Of a stretch of 64,000 nt of DNA, positions 1 to 9,445 are shown piece by piece. The position numbers and the translations under genes were made by a program. The first letter of the stretch is position 1. Each line of letters begins with the position of its first letter. The stretch covers positions 754,978 through 818,977 of the forward strand of contig NZ_FNVV01000012.1 in assembly GCF_900108345.1 (NCBI RefSeq), read 5' to 3'. This DNA is from Bacteroides ndongoniae. Lineage in GTDB: Bacteria; Bacteroidota; Bacteroidia; Bacteroidales; Bacteroidaceae. The notes under the pieces are model-generated. The model was not told the DNA's origin. It made no database searches and saw only the letters and a program-made list of their open reading frames with translations.

Positions 1-462
1 AAAGCGTTTCATGGCATCGTCACCGAAGACATTGACAGAAGTGTCTTCGCCTTCCATCAGTTCACCGCTGGCTTTTGCTTTGCCGAACAGTCCGATGCCA
101 ATGTAAGGACCGAAGTTGCCGAAGATAGCAAACTTGTCGTTAACGGCATATTTGTAACCCATGTGAATAGGGATTTCCAGATAGAAAGGATTGTATTTAA
201 CAGATCCTGCAGGGCCAAGATCTACTTTGGCACCTTTCAGCGAGAGTAGTGCTCCCATGTCCAGATAGATTCCATCGGCCAGTTGGGGAAGTCCCATTTC
301 GGCCTTTACACCGGCATGGAAACCGATGCGGCTGTCGAATCCGCTTACCGAGAAGTTGCTTGAATTAAGACCTGCGGTGATACCCCACTTAAGACTCTCC
401 TGTGCATTCATGCCCGAAATGCCGGCCACTAATAATGCTACTAATGCTAAAAACTTTTTCAT
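1..462 (-). CDS. Outer-membrane beta-barrel protein (PorT/OMP_b-brl_2 type), 3' part outside window
   Basis: Reading leftward from an ATG at 462, the frame stays open to the window edge (154 codons), so the C-terminus is missing. It begins MKKFLALVALLVAGISGMNA followed by QE, a normal signal peptide with cleavage expected near residue 20. What follows alternates short amphipathic strands rich in Gly and aromatic residues (for example YLEIPIHMGYKY, FGNFGPYIGIG), the pattern of small 8- to 10-stranded outer-membrane barrels common in Bacteroidales. It should sit in the outer membrane; no substrate or partner can be read from the sequence. A TATATTTG box lies 31 bases upstream of the start on the same strand. 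Confidence 0.8.
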   Translation of the reverse strand, partial: MKKFLALVALLVAGISGMNAQESLKWGITAGLNSSNFSVSGFDSRIGFHAGVKAEMGLPQLADGIYLDMGALLSLKGAKVDLGPAGSVKYNPFYLEIPIHMGYKYAVNDKFAIFGNFGPYIGIGLFGKAKASGELMEGEDTSVNVFGDDAMKRF

Positions 463-492
463 GCTTGTTAAAATTTAAGGGTTACTCAATTG

Positions 493-500
493 CAAATATA
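493..500 (-). promoter_or_regulatory. Bacteroidetes -7 promoter box for the barrel gene
   Basis: TATATTTG on the minus strand, matching the TAnnTTTG consensus, about 31 bases before the start codon at 462. Confidence 0.5.
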
Positions 501-638
501 GGAATATATTTGATTTTTTGTTAATCGGCAGGTAAGAAAATCAGGTAATTCTTGTTTTTTGTATAGGAATATCCCGCTTGGGAGGTTTTGCTCCGAATAT
601 TTTATCATAAGGAGGCAGATAGTTTCAAATGAAACCAC

Positions 639-646
639 TACCTTTG
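639..646 (+). promoter_or_regulatory. -7 promoter box for the acyl-CoA synthetase gene
   Basis: TACCTTTG followed by CAAAAC, a TAnnTTTG match 28 bases before the ATG at 675. No convincing -33 TTTG is seen. Confidence 0.5.
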
Positions 647-674
647 CAAAACATTAACCAATTTTATAACAGAC

Positions 675-2483
675 ATGGCTTATCATCATTTGTCCGTCAT
701 GGTACACCGCCAGGCGGAGAAGTATGGAGATAAAGTAGCCCTGAAATACAGGGACTATGAAAAAGCACAGTGGAACGCTGTCTCCTGGAACGAATTCTCG
801 CAGACAGTGCGCCAAGTGTCCAATGCCCTGCTGACGCTGGGTGTGGAAGTTCAGGAAAACATCGGCGTCTTCTCGCAGAACAAACCCGAATGTCTTTACG
901 TGGACTTCGGCGCCTATGCCGACCGTGCTGTCACCATCCCGCTTTATGCCACCAGTTCGCCTGCACAGGCGCAGTATATCATCAACGATGCCGGCATCCG
1001 TTACCTCTTCGTTGGCGAACAGTTTCAATACGACGCCGCCATCCGTGTGTTCGGCATGTGTCCGTCGCTCAAGCAAGTTATCATCTTCGACCGCAAGGTG
1101 CAGAAAGACGCCCGCGACCAGTCGATGTCCATCTACTTCGACGAGTTCCTTGCACTGGGCAAGGGGCTGCCGCACGAAGCCGAAGTAGAGAAACGCACAG
1201 CAGAAGTGGCCGACAGCGACATTGCCAACATTCTGTACACTTCGGGCACGACAGGCGAACCAAAAGGCGTCATGCTGATGCACTACAACTACATGGAAGC
1301 CTTCCGTACGCACGAAATCCGTATCCCTTCGCTGACGGACAAAGACGTTTCGATGAACTTCCTGCCGCTGACGCACGTCTTCGAGCGTGGCTGGACCTAC
1401 GTCTGCCTGCAACGCGGTGCACAAGTCTGCATCAACCTGCATCCGCAGGACATCCAGATGACCATCAAGGAGATACGCCCCACGGTGATGTGCAGCGTTC
1501 CCCGCTTCTGGGAGAAGGTCTATCAGGGCGTGCAGGAACGCATCAATCAGGAGACCGGTCTGAAACGGGCCATGATACTGGATGCCATCAAGGTAGGGCG
1601 GGCGTACAACCTGGACTACCTTCGTCAGGGAAAGACACCGCCCCTGATGCTCCACATGAAATACAAGTTCTACGAAAAGACCGTCTATGCCATCCTGAAG
1701 AAGACCATCGGCATCGAGAACGGCACCTTCTTCCCCACGGCAGGAGCCGCCGTGTCCAACGAAGTGTGCGAGTTTGTCCATTCGGTAGGCATCAACATGG
1801 TGGTGGGCTACGGACTGACCGAATCGACGGCCACCGTGTCCTGCTTCCCGCCCGTGGGCTTCGAGCTGGGTTCGGTGGGCGAGGTGATGCCCGACCTGGA
1901 AGTGAAGATAGGCGAGAACAACGAAATCCTGCTGCGTGGTAAGACCATCACGCCCGGCTATTACCGCAAACCGGTATCCACCGCCGCCGCTTTCGACAAG
2001 GACGGATGGTTCCATACGGGCGACGCCGGACGTCTGGAAGGCCGCGTGCTCTACCTGACCGACCGCATCAAGGACCTGTTCAAGACTTCGAATGGCAAAT
2101 ACATCTGTCCGCAGGCTTTGGAGACGAGGTTCATCATCGACCGCTACATCGACCAGGTGGCCATCATAGCCGACGAACGCAAGTTTGTCTCTGCCCTCAT
2201 CGTCCCCGTTTACGGGCTGGTGGAGGCTTATGCCAAGGAGAAAGGCATCGCCTACAACAGTATGGAAGAGTTGTTGCAGCATCCCAAGATACAGGCTCTG
2301 TTTCGTGCCCGCATCGACACCCTGCAGCAGCAGTTTGCCCACTACGAGCAGGTGAAGCGCTTCACGCTGCTGCCCAAGCCCTTCAGCATGGAGCGCGGCG
2401 AACTGACGAACACGCTGAAACTGAAACGTGCTGTTGTGGCACAGAACTACAAGGATGTCATCGACCGCATGTACGAGGAGTAA
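675..2483 (+). CDS. Long-chain fatty-acid--CoA ligase (AMP-forming)
   Basis: A 602-residue member of the ANL adenylating family, usual length for FAA1/FadD15-type synthetases. It activates fatty acids with ATP to acyl-AMP and then to acyl-CoA in the cytoplasm or at the inner membrane. The phosphate-binding loop YTSGTTGEPKG is at about residues 188-198, the adenine/Mg motif GYGLTEST near 378, the hinge-region GWFHTGDAG near 444, and the C-terminal lysine motif in GELTNTLKLKR near 575-585. The start follows a -7 box by 28 bases. It is transcribed alone; the next gene starts about 105 bases later. The chain-length preference cannot be told from the sequence. Confidence 0.93.
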   Translation: MAYHHLSVMVHRQAEKYGDKVALKYRDYEKAQWNAVSWNEFSQTVRQVSNALLTLGVEVQENIGVFSQNKPECLYVDFGAYADRAVTIPLYATSSPAQAQYIINDAGIRYLFVGEQFQYDAAIRVFGMCPSLKQVIIFDRKVQKDARDQSMSIYFDEFLALGKGLPHEAEVEKRTAEVADSDIANILYTSGTTGEPKGVMLMHYNYMEAFRTHEIRIPSLTDKDVSMNFLPLTHVFERGWTYVCLQRGAQVCINLHPQDIQMTIKEIRPTVMCSVPRFWEKVYQGVQERINQETGLKRAMILDAIKVGRAYNLDYLRQGKTPPLMLHMKYKFYEKTVYAILKKTIGIENGTFFPTAGAAVSNEVCEFVHSVGINMVVGYGLTESTATVSCFPPVGFELGSVGEVMPDLEVKIGENNEILLRGKTITPGYYRKPVSTAAAFDKDGWFHTGDAGRLEGRVLYLTDRIKDLFKTSNGKYICPQALETRFIIDRYIDQVAIIADERKFVSALIVPVYGLVEAYAKEKGIAYNSMEELLQHPKIQALFRARIDTLQQQFAHYEQVKRFTLLPKPFSMERGELTNTLKLKRAVVAQNYKDVIDRMYEE

Positions 2484-2588
2484 GTCCGTCGCACACGGAG
2501 CGTCAACATAGGTTGATTGTTGGGTTGGATTGTTGGAGAAGTGAAGGGAAATTCATTTCTTTGCAATCCAATCCAAATCATCAACGTT

Positions 2589-3614
2589 ATGAAGCGAACT
2601 TTTTCCCGTCTGACCCTATACCTGATGCTGCTCGTGCTGTGCAGCTGCAACAGCGACGTATTTGTTGACAATTTCTTGCCTTCGGCAAAAAAGGTGCATG
2701 TGCCTGCCGACGGTTCCGAAGCTATTCTCCGTTTCGGTGCGTCCAACTGGCGCACTCTGGGCTTGTGGCTCCGTATCGACTTTACCCAGTCGGTTAACGG
2801 GGGAACTTACGATCCGGTCGTGGGCGACATTTACAGCCTCGACGGCACGCTGATGGCGCGGGACACGGAGCTTTATTGCCAGGATGAGGAGCCCTTCCGC
2901 TTTGTGGCTCATTCCTCGACCTTCAAACTGACCATAGAACGTACTTCGGGGAAAGAACTCCGTTTTCTGGATGCGGAGAACCTGGGTACCGGCTCGTTAC
3001 AGCTGCAACTGAATGTGGGCAATGATTACAGTTACGAACAGATAGACCTGTACATCGACCCTTCGCCCCGTTATCAGCTGGACAGCCTTGTCTACAAGCT
3101 GAATTTCTGGCTCGAAGAGGATAGTGCCATGTACTCGACGTATGTGGTTGGCCCCACCAATGCCACCGAAACGTCTTGGAAGTATGAGCTCCATCCCTAC
3201 GAATACTTCCAGCGGACGTTCACCTTTCAGGGAGGAGATCAGTGGCACGAGCCCATTGATGAGGTAGCCTTCCAGCTCTTCGGCAAAGAAAAGCCCGTTG
3301 TGGACGTACCCGGGCTTGACAGGTTTCAGTCTCCGGCGTTGCTGGGCGAGAAGCTTGCGTTCGCGCCCGGCAAGACCCACTTCCCCCTGTCAGACGATCT
3401 GCTGTCGGTAGTCGACACCATTGACGTTCCGCCCCTCACACAGATAGAGTGTACCATTAAGTGCTGGTACCGCTTCACCGGTGTCTCCTACACTTTGTAT
3501 GCCAGCAACCCGCAAACCGGCCACCGCTGCGTGTACGAAGGCCGTGCCGACCTTTACACCCCACAAGCTTATTCGCTGACGAAGAAGGAAGTGCCGGTGC
3601 ATATCGGGAAGTGA
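2589..3614 (+). CDS. Hypothetical lipoprotein
   Basis: I chose the ATG at 2589 because MKRTFSRLTLYLMLLVLCSC is a clean lipoprotein signal; a longer frame upstream has no such start. The lipobox is LCSC with the modified cysteine at about residue 20. The mature 320 or so residues are rich in beta-type sequence with many aromatic residues and no catalytic motif I recognise. The segment near residues 160-190 (YIDPSPRYQLDSLVYKLNFW) is typical of soluble Bacteroides surface lipoproteins. Cell-envelope location is supported; function unknown. A repeat element begins 10 bases after the stop codon. Confidence 0.75.
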   Translation: MKRTFSRLTLYLMLLVLCSCNSDVFVDNFLPSAKKVHVPADGSEAILRFGASNWRTLGLWLRIDFTQSVNGGTYDPVVGDIYSLDGTLMARDTELYCQDEEPFRFVAHSSTFKLTIERTSGKELRFLDAENLGTGSLQLQLNVGNDYSYEQIDLYIDPSPRYQLDSLVYKLNFWLEEDSAMYSTYVVGPTNATETSWKYELHPYEYFQRTFTFQGGDQWHEPIDEVAFQLFGKEKPVVDVPGLDRFQSPALLGEKLAFAPGKTHFPLSDDLLSVVDTIDVPPLTQIECTIKCWYRFTGVSYTLYASNPQTGHRCVYEGRADLYTPQAYSLTKKEVPVHIGK

Positions 3615-3623
3615 GGCACAACT

Positions 3624-3770
3624 CCCCCATTTGTACAACACTTGCACGGCTCGCGAGCCACACTTGTGTTGCTCGACGGCCCTTCGGAGGGCGGTTGTGG
3701 GCAGGGTCGGGGGGATAAAAAACAGGCGGGTGTGCTGGTGGGGAAAATTCCCTGTGCTGGTACACTCGCC
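3624..3770. repeat. Modular palindromic repeat, locus A, with attached terminator
   Basis: Contains CACTTGCACGGCTCGCGAGC followed by CACACTTGTGTTGCTCGACGG, then a tail with CCCTTCGGAGGGC, GCAGGGTCGGGGGGATAAAA and a terminator hairpin. The whole stretch is repeated with few changes at 6287-6475 (locus B), which has one more module. It lies between the convergent ends of the genes ending at 3614 and 3882. Confidence 0.85.
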
Positions 3771-3772
3771 TG
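3714..3772 (-). terminator. Rho-independent terminator of the BACON-LRR gene
   Basis: Minus-strand hairpin with arms CAGGCGAGTGT (3772-3762) and its near-complement at 3733-3723, followed on that strand by GTTTTTTATCC. It lies about 110 bases after the stop codon at 3882. The same structure follows the M16 peptidase gene at 6421-6474. Confidence 0.7.
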
Positions 3773-3881
3773 AATGTTTAAGAACTATATGAAACTTTAC
3801 TAACTTGTAAGATTAGTTATGCATAATGATGATAGTCGATCTGATTATGTTTTTTTCTTATTCAAATTGAATTTATTAAAT

Positions 3882-6086
3882 CTAAAAATGATATACTGGT
3901 CCACACTCAGGTTCTCCATCATACCACCAACCATATTGAAAAGTTTCATATCGCCATTTACCATCTTCCCCAATATGAGTATATTTATATTTCCAATCGC
4001 AGAAAAAAGTAGGTATTTCACTAAACCATTTAGGAATGACAGAGTTTAAGTGATTTCCGCGACAATCTAGGAATTCTAAGCTCGCTGGAAATGCAACTGC
4101 TGTTAGAAAATTGTTTTGGCACCATAAGCTTTTGAGTTTTAAATTTTGTCGTAAATCAAGGCCTGTCAATTGATTGTCATTGCATCCTAAATATGTTAGT
4201 TGAGGACACTCTTCTATATTCAAATTTTCAAGTGCACAATAATTACAGATAATTCTTGTTAATGAAGGACAGTTGCGGAAGCTTAAGTTCTTGAAAGACA
4301 TACTATATTCAATCCAACATTCTTGTAAATGGGGATAATCTATAAATTCAAGAAATGGTATCTTAGTATAGCTACAATACAATTCTTCTATGTTGGAACT
4401 TCCTTCTATGTTAAGTGATTCTAAGTTTTCGCATCCATACCCACATGATACATATTTTAGGTTTTTACAATGACTGATATCTATTGATTTTAGAGAAGGG
4501 GACGTGTATGTCTCCCAAGCAGTTTCTATTTTTGTTAGATTATCAGAATGACTCAAATCTATGATTTGTAGTGACTCAGGAAATGATTTATTTCGTGAGA
4601 TTTTTATAGATGTATACGATGTATTGGAGGCTTTTAATATGACTAAAGGACATTCTAATAATCCCCATATATGTTCCCATTCAAGTGAGGTACAGTTTGA
4701 AATATCTAGGCTTGTTAAAGGATTATATGAACATTCGAAATGTGACAATTTCGTTAGGCCTGAAGTACTTAAAGAGACTATATTGTTATGATTGCATCTT
4801 AGTATTTCTAAGATATTACATTCTCCAACATCTATGGCTGTGATTAGATTGTATGAACAATTTAATTCTTTTATATTATTGTTAGCTTTAAGATTAATTT
4901 GGGTCAATTTATTATTGTTACAATGTAGAATGAAAGGAATGTCAATATTAGTACTTGATAAATCAATAGTGCCGACTAAATTATTGTCGGATAATTGAAT
5001 TTCTAATTGGATAATATTATCTTGCTCATCTGTGAGAATGCTGATTCCATCCCAAAATCTAATAGAGGTATTTTCACCCCAGTTTTTTTTCCTTGTCCAA
5101 TTATTCCCTCCTGCGCTATTATAGATTTTCATCAACAGTTTTTTGATGTTTATTTCTGTATTATTTTGTTTCCCATGTTGCATCACCCGCACCGTATCCG
5201 CCAGTTCGCTTTCTTTGTCTTTGAACACGATGTCGGCTTGGCGGTTGTCGTAGGTTTCGTTGGGGCTTATGGTGAAGTAAAGGGTATGGGTGGACTGGTT
5301 GCGTGCTTGGTCTTCCGTAATCCAGGATGCGTCGGGGAGGAGGGTTTCGTAGTCGACATTACTGTTTATTTCGATTTTCAGTGTGCCGCCTTCGGGACCG
5401 AAAGTCTGCTGGCTGGCAGTGGCTGTCAGCTGAGGTTCTTCGCCTTCCTGATAGACGGTGATGCGTTCGGACAAGGTACCGTCGGTCACGGTGATGCCCG
5501 CTTCGCGTTTGTGGACTGAAGTGTTGGCACTGACGCTGAATTTCAGTTGGGTGGTGGTGAGACCGCGGGTGTCGGCTGTAGCAGCACTGATCCAGTCGAT
5601 GCCTTCGTCTATAGAGTGGCTGAAGGTGACGTTGGCTTTTACTTCGATGGTAAATTCGCCGCCCTCTTTTTTCATTTCGATTTTGCTGGAGCTGACGAGT
5701 AGGGCATCTTTCTGTTTCTGTGTCACGATGATGTTCTTGCTGTCGGTTCCGGCGCGCAGAGTGATGGTGGCGTTGCGTTCGTCGTATGTTTCGTTGGCGG
5801 CAGTACGGATAGTCAGGCTGGCTTTTCCTGCTTTTCCGCTAAGCGGTGACACGCTACACCAGCTTTCGGCCCGTGTGTTGACAACAGAAACGCTCCAATC
5901 GCTTTTAGCTGTAAATTCGATGGTGCTTTCGCCGCCTTCGGATTTAAAGTTAGGTGTCAGCGAAGTGGCCGGTATTTCGATTTGAGGCTCGCCCGGGTTG
6001 GGTGTCGGTTCGTCGGTAGTGGTGTTGTCGTCGCTGCAACTGATGCAGAGAAAAACACTCAGCAAGAGAAATAAAAGTTTTTTCAT
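3882..6086 (-). CDS. BACON-domain and leucine-rich-repeat surface lipoprotein
   Basis: 734 residues. The signal MKKLLFLLLSVFLCISC has a lipobox with Cys17. Three BACON-like beta domains follow at roughly 40-125, 130-215 and 220-310, each ending with the characteristic ITVYQEG- or VTQKQ-like strand. From about residue 315 there is a plant-LRR-like cap (MKIYNSAGGNNWTRKKNW) and then about fifteen irregular LRRs (for example LTYLGCNDNQLTGLDL, LKSLWCQNNFLTAV). BACON domains are usually carbohydrate- or mucin-binding modules, so a surface adhesin or binding role is an inference. The LRR half (3882 to about 5165) is very AT-rich, whereas the BACON half has the composition of its neighbours; the change falls exactly after the third BACON domain. 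The gene is bracketed by direct repeats A and B. Confidence 0.88.
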   Translation of the reverse strand: MKKLLFLLLSVFLCISCSDDNTTTDEPTPNPGEPQIEIPATSLTPNFKSEGGESTIEFTAKSDWSVSVVNTRAESWCSVSPLSGKAGKASLTIRTAANETYDERNATITLRAGTDSKNIIVTQKQKDALLVSSSKIEMKKEGGEFTIEVKANVTFSHSIDEGIDWISAATADTRGLTTTQLKFSVSANTSVHKREAGITVTDGTLSERITVYQEGEEPQLTATASQQTFGPEGGTLKIEINSNVDYETLLPDASWITEDQARNQSTHTLYFTISPNETYDNRQADIVFKDKESELADTVRVMQHGKQNNTEINIKKLLMKIYNSAGGNNWTRKKNWGENTSIRFWDGISILTDEQDNIIQLEIQLSDNNLVGTIDLSSTNIDIPFILHCNNNKLTQINLKANNNIKELNCSYNLITAIDVGECNILEILRCNHNNIVSLSTSGLTKLSHFECSYNPLTSLDISNCTSLEWEHIWGLLECPLVILKASNTSYTSIKISRNKSFPESLQIIDLSHSDNLTKIETAWETYTSPSLKSIDISHCKNLKYVSCGYGCENLESLNIEGSSNIEELYCSYTKIPFLEFIDYPHLQECWIEYSMSFKNLSFRNCPSLTRIICNYCALENLNIEECPQLTYLGCNDNQLTGLDLRQNLKLKSLWCQNNFLTAVAFPASLEFLDCRGNHLNSVIPKWFSEIPTFFCDWKYKYTHIGEDGKWRYETFQYGWWYDGEPECGPVYHF

Positions 6087-6118
6087 GATAGTATTGTATT
6101 TTGTAAGTAAGGCTTTTA

Positions 6119-6126
6119 CAAATATA
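6119..6126 (-). promoter_or_regulatory. -7 promoter box for the BACON-LRR gene
   Basis: TATATTTG on the minus strand, 32 bases before the ATG at 6086. Confidence 0.5.
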
Positions 6127-6286
6127 CTGATTTTGTTCTGAAAAATGCAACTGATTAGCTGCTTATTTATCGCTGAATGTGAATTTTGTAGTAGGTCGCG
6201 AATATGGTGCGGATGATGTATAATTTTTATTCATCTTTTTTGCACTCCCGTTTCTCGGTCTCTTTTCTTTCCATACCCCGTCTGTC

Positions 6287-6475
6287 CCCCATTTGTACAA
6301 CACTTGCACGGCTCGTGAGCCACACTTGCATTCCATTTCTGGGACACTTGCATGGCTCGCGAGCCACACTTGTGTTGCTCGACGACCCTTCGTAGGGCAG
6401 TTGTGAGCAGGGTCGGGGGATAAAAAACAGGCGGGTGTGCCGGTGGGGAAAATCCCCTGTGCCGGTACACCCGCT
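6287..6475. repeat. Modular palindromic repeat, locus B, with attached terminator
   Basis: Two modules: CACTTGCACGGCTCGTGAGC, then CATTCCATTTCTGGGACACT and CATGGCTCGCGAGCCACACT, followed by the same tail as locus A (CCCTTCGTAGGGC, GGGTCGGGGGATAAAAAAC, hairpin). It separates the start region of the BACON-LRR gene from the end of the M16 peptidase gene. Confidence 0.85.
6421..6474 (-). terminator. Rho-independent terminator of the M16 peptidase gene
   Basis: Minus-strand hairpin: GCGGGTGT at 6474-6467 pairs with ACACCCGC at 6438-6431, with inner GGCAC/CCGG and GGGGATTTTCCCC pairing. It is followed by GTTTTTTATCC. It begins 24 bases after the stop codon. Confidence 0.75.
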
Positions 6476-6498
6476 TGCGTATCAGGATGGCGGAAGTA

Positions 6499-9417
6499 TC
6501 AATAGCCGAAGATGTCTTCCGTAGTCAGTTCGATGACGGGACCTATCTTCTTCAGCGATTCCATGTCGAGCTCTTTCTTGTCGCCCAGGATGCAATAGTT
6601 GTACGTGCGGCCTTTGATCCATTTCTGTTGGAAGTCGATAACGTCTTTCAGGGTTGCGGTCTGCAGGTCGTTGTACAGGCGGATGCGGCTGTCGGTTGTT
6701 TCGCCCATGTCCTGTGCGTTGATGTATGCCCAGATGATGTCGCTCTTCAGGATGCGTTCGGTGCGCAGTCGGGCGATGAGGCCTTCCTTGGCCAGCTTGA
6801 AGGCGGCTTCGGACTGGGGCATGTTGTCGATGATGTCGTTGAACGTGCGGATGGCGTCCATCAACTTGTCGTTCTGGGTGGCGATGTACGTGCTGACCGT
6901 GTAGTTGTACTTGGGCAGGCTCGGACGGTCCATTCCGGCCCATGCCGAGTAGGCCAGTCCGCGGCTTTCGCGCATTTCCTGGAAGACGATGGAGTTCATT
7001 CCGCCGCCAAAGTATTCGTTGTACAGTTTGCGGCCGGGTTCGATGGCGGGGTCATACTTTTCGCCTCGGTTCGAAATCTGTGCCATGTAAATGTTCTTGG
7101 CTTCGTAGGGGGCGATATAGACTTTGGTTTCCGGCGTAAGCTGTTGCTTGAATTCGATGCCCTGCGGCACGTCTTTCAGGGTGTCGGGCACACGGTGCTC
7201 CTTGTTGATGACGGCCAGCAGTTCTTCGGTCTTGCTGGGACCGTAGTAGGTGATGCGGTGCTTGTAGCTGTTCAGCTGGTGGATGCGGTCGACAAGTTGC
7301 TGCGGATCCATGGCCTTCAGTTCGGCTTCGCTCAGCTGGTTGGTGGCGTAGTTGGTGGGGCCCCACTCGGTGTAGACCATCAGTCGGCTGAAGTTCTGCG
7401 ACTGGTTCAGCTTGGCGTCGGAGCGGCTCTTCAGCAGGTCGGCCACCAGGTTGTTATAGGCTTCGGGGTTGACTTGCGCATCGGCCAGCAGTTTCTCGAA
7501 CAGAGCCACGGCCTTCGGCATGTTTTCGTTGAGGCCGGAGAGTACGATATAGGTACGTTCGCTACCCGGCGACACATAGAAGGTGCAAGCCATGCGGTAG
7601 AACTCACTCTTCACCTGTTCGGGCGTCATGTCAGAGGTGCCCAGATACTCCAGGTATTGAGCGGCCATGCCCAGCGCCTTATCGTTGCGGTTGCCCATGT
7701 CGAAGAGGTAAATCAGTTCGAACAGGTCGTTCGTGCTGTTGTGGCGGTAGATGACGGGGATGTCGTCCTTGGCCTTCAGTTGGGTCAGGTCTTTCGAGAA
7801 GTCCAGGAAGACCGGTTCGATGGGTTGCACCGTGCTTGCCTGAATCTCTTTGAGGAAGGCGCTCACGGTGTCGCGGTTCATTACGATGGGCGTAATCTGG
7901 GGTTTCTCTATCTTCTTTTCATTGGGATCCTTGCCCTGACGTTTGTAGATGATGGCATAGTTGTCGTCCTTCAGATACTTGTTGGCAAAGTCCACGATGT
8001 CTTGCTTGGTCAGTTTGGCCATGCGGTCCAGAGCGGTCACTTCGTCGGCCCATTGGCTTCCGTTGATGAACGACTGTACGAACCAGTCGGCACGGGCGTC
8101 GTTGCTTTCCTGCTGTTTCAGCTGGTACAGCTTGAAGTTGTTGATGTTGGCTTCGAGCAGGCTTTCGTCAAAGTCGCCGTCACGCAACTTCTTCAGCTCG
8201 CCCAGCAGCAGGTCTTTCACTTCGTCCAGCGTCTGTCCGGCTTTGGGGCGACCGGCCATCAGGAAGGCGCTGTAGTCGCTCATGGTCATGGGATAGCAGT
8301 AGGCAAGCAGTGTTTTCTGCTGTTGCGCCAGGTCGAGGTCGATGAGGCCAGCCTGTCCGTTGTACAATATCTGCGAAACGATTTGCAGGGTTTCGATGTC
8401 CTTGCTGGCTGCGCCGGGGAATCGCCATGCCAGGCTTACGTTCTCGGCCTCGGGGCCGAACACTTCGCGTACGACGGGCGCGGTGATAGGCGTTTCCTTG
8501 GGCAGGTCGAGCTTGGGCAGATTGGGGTTGGGCTGCATGTCGCCGAAGTACTTGTCGATGGTGGCAATCATCTGGTCGGGATCGAAGTCACCGCTGAGGC
8601 AGATGGCCATGTTGTTGGGCACGTACCACGTCTTGAAGTAGTTCTTGATGTTGGTGATGGAAGGATTCTTCAGGTCTTCCTGTGTGCCCAGCACGGTCTG
8701 TGTGCCGTAGGGGTGATGGGGGAAGAGGGCGGCGAGGGTCTGTTCGTATACCTTGCGTCCGTCCTGGGTGAGCGACATGTTCTTTTCTTCGTATACCGTC
8801 TCCAGCTCGGTGTGGAAACCGCGGATCACGCAGTTCTTGAAGCGGTCGGCCTGAATCTTGGCCCAGTTTTCCACCTGATTGCTGGGGATGTCTTCCGTGT
8901 AGCAGGTCACGTCGTAGCTGGTGTAGGCGTTGGTGCCGTTAGCTCCGATGGCGGCCATCAGCTTGTCGTATTCGTTGGGGATGGCATATTTCGAGGCCTC
9001 GAACGAAAGGCTGTCGATGACGTGGTAGAGGGCTTTGCGTTCGGCTTCGTCGGTAGTCTTGCGGTAGACTTCGAATGTCTGTTCAATCTGGTCCAGCAAT
9101 GGCTTTTCCACTTCGTAGTTCTGGGTGCCGAAGTGGTTGGTACCCTTGAACATCAGGTGTTCGAAGTAGTGGGCCAGACCGGTTGTTTCGGCGGGGTCGT
9201 TCTTACCGCCTACGCGCACGGCAATGTAGGTCTGGATGCGTGGCTCGTCCTTGTTGACGGTCATGTACACTTTCAGCCCGTTGTCCAGGGTGTAGATGCG
9301 TGCCTGAAGCGGGTCGTTGGGAACAGTCTCGTAACTGTACTTCGAACTGCAGCTGCCCAGTCCTAACGTGGCCAGCAGCAGGAGCGAAAAACCGAATTGT
9401 CTGATTCGTTTGTTCAT
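6499..9417 (-). CDS. M16 family zinc metallopeptidase, double-domain, lipoprotein
   Basis: 972 residues from the ATG at 9417; a TTG two codons upstream is also open but less likely. The lipobox LGSC places the acylated cysteine at residue 23, so the enzyme is envelope-anchored in the periplasm or outer membrane. The inverted zinc motif HxxEH is intact as HYFEH at 83-87, with a downstream acidic cluster (ELETVYEEKN) giving the third ligand. The protein has the pitrilysin layout: an active M16 half (about 40-480) and a second, inactive M16_C-type half (about 520-960) containing YFGGGMNSIVFQEMRESRG. It probably degrades peptides. The gene is monocistronic, with its own promoter and terminator. 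Confidence 0.93.
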   Translation of the reverse strand: MNKRIRQFGFSLLLLATLGLGSCSSKYSYETVPNDPLQARIYTLDNGLKVYMTVNKDEPRIQTYIAVRVGGKNDPAETTGLAHYFEHLMFKGTNHFGTQNYEVEKPLLDQIEQTFEVYRKTTDEAERKALYHVIDSLSFEASKYAIPNEYDKLMAAIGANGTNAYTSYDVTCYTEDIPSNQVENWAKIQADRFKNCVIRGFHTELETVYEEKNMSLTQDGRKVYEQTLAALFPHHPYGTQTVLGTQEDLKNPSITNIKNYFKTWYVPNNMAICLSGDFDPDQMIATIDKYFGDMQPNPNLPKLDLPKETPITAPVVREVFGPEAENVSLAWRFPGAASKDIETLQIVSQILYNGQAGLIDLDLAQQQKTLLAYCYPMTMSDYSAFLMAGRPKAGQTLDEVKDLLLGELKKLRDGDFDESLLEANINNFKLYQLKQQESNDARADWFVQSFINGSQWADEVTALDRMAKLTKQDIVDFANKYLKDDNYAIIYKRQGKDPNEKKIEKPQITPIVMNRDTVSAFLKEIQASTVQPIEPVFLDFSKDLTQLKAKDDIPVIYRHNSTNDLFELIYLFDMGNRNDKALGMAAQYLEYLGTSDMTPEQVKSEFYRMACTFYVSPGSERTYIVLSGLNENMPKAVALFEKLLADAQVNPEAYNNLVADLLKSRSDAKLNQSQNFSRLMVYTEWGPTNYATNQLSEAELKAMDPQQLVDRIHQLNSYKHRITYYGPSKTEELLAVINKEHRVPDTLKDVPQGIEFKQQLTPETKVYIAPYEAKNIYMAQISNRGEKYDPAIEPGRKLYNEYFGGGMNSIVFQEMRESRGLAYSAWAGMDRPSLPKYNYTVSTYIATQNDKLMDAIRTFNDIIDNMPQSEAAFKLAKEGLIARLRTERILKSDIIWAYINAQDMGETTDSRIRLYNDLQTATLKDVIDFQQKWIKGRTYNYCILGDKKELDMESLKKIGPVIELTTEDIFGY

Positions 9418-9445
9418 AAGCAATACTTAATTAGGTTGATAACCG

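Noticed and set aside
6475..9366. A 963-codon open frame opposite the M16 peptidase gene
   Set aside because: It is the complement of a well-supported gene with intact catalytic motifs, has low-complexity V/G/L/H-rich sequence and no domain; long antisense frames are expected from the GC-rich codon use. Similar frames opposite 675-2483, 13226-15781, 35947-37473, 40462-42657, 48023-50563 and 52062-54203 were rejected for the same reason.
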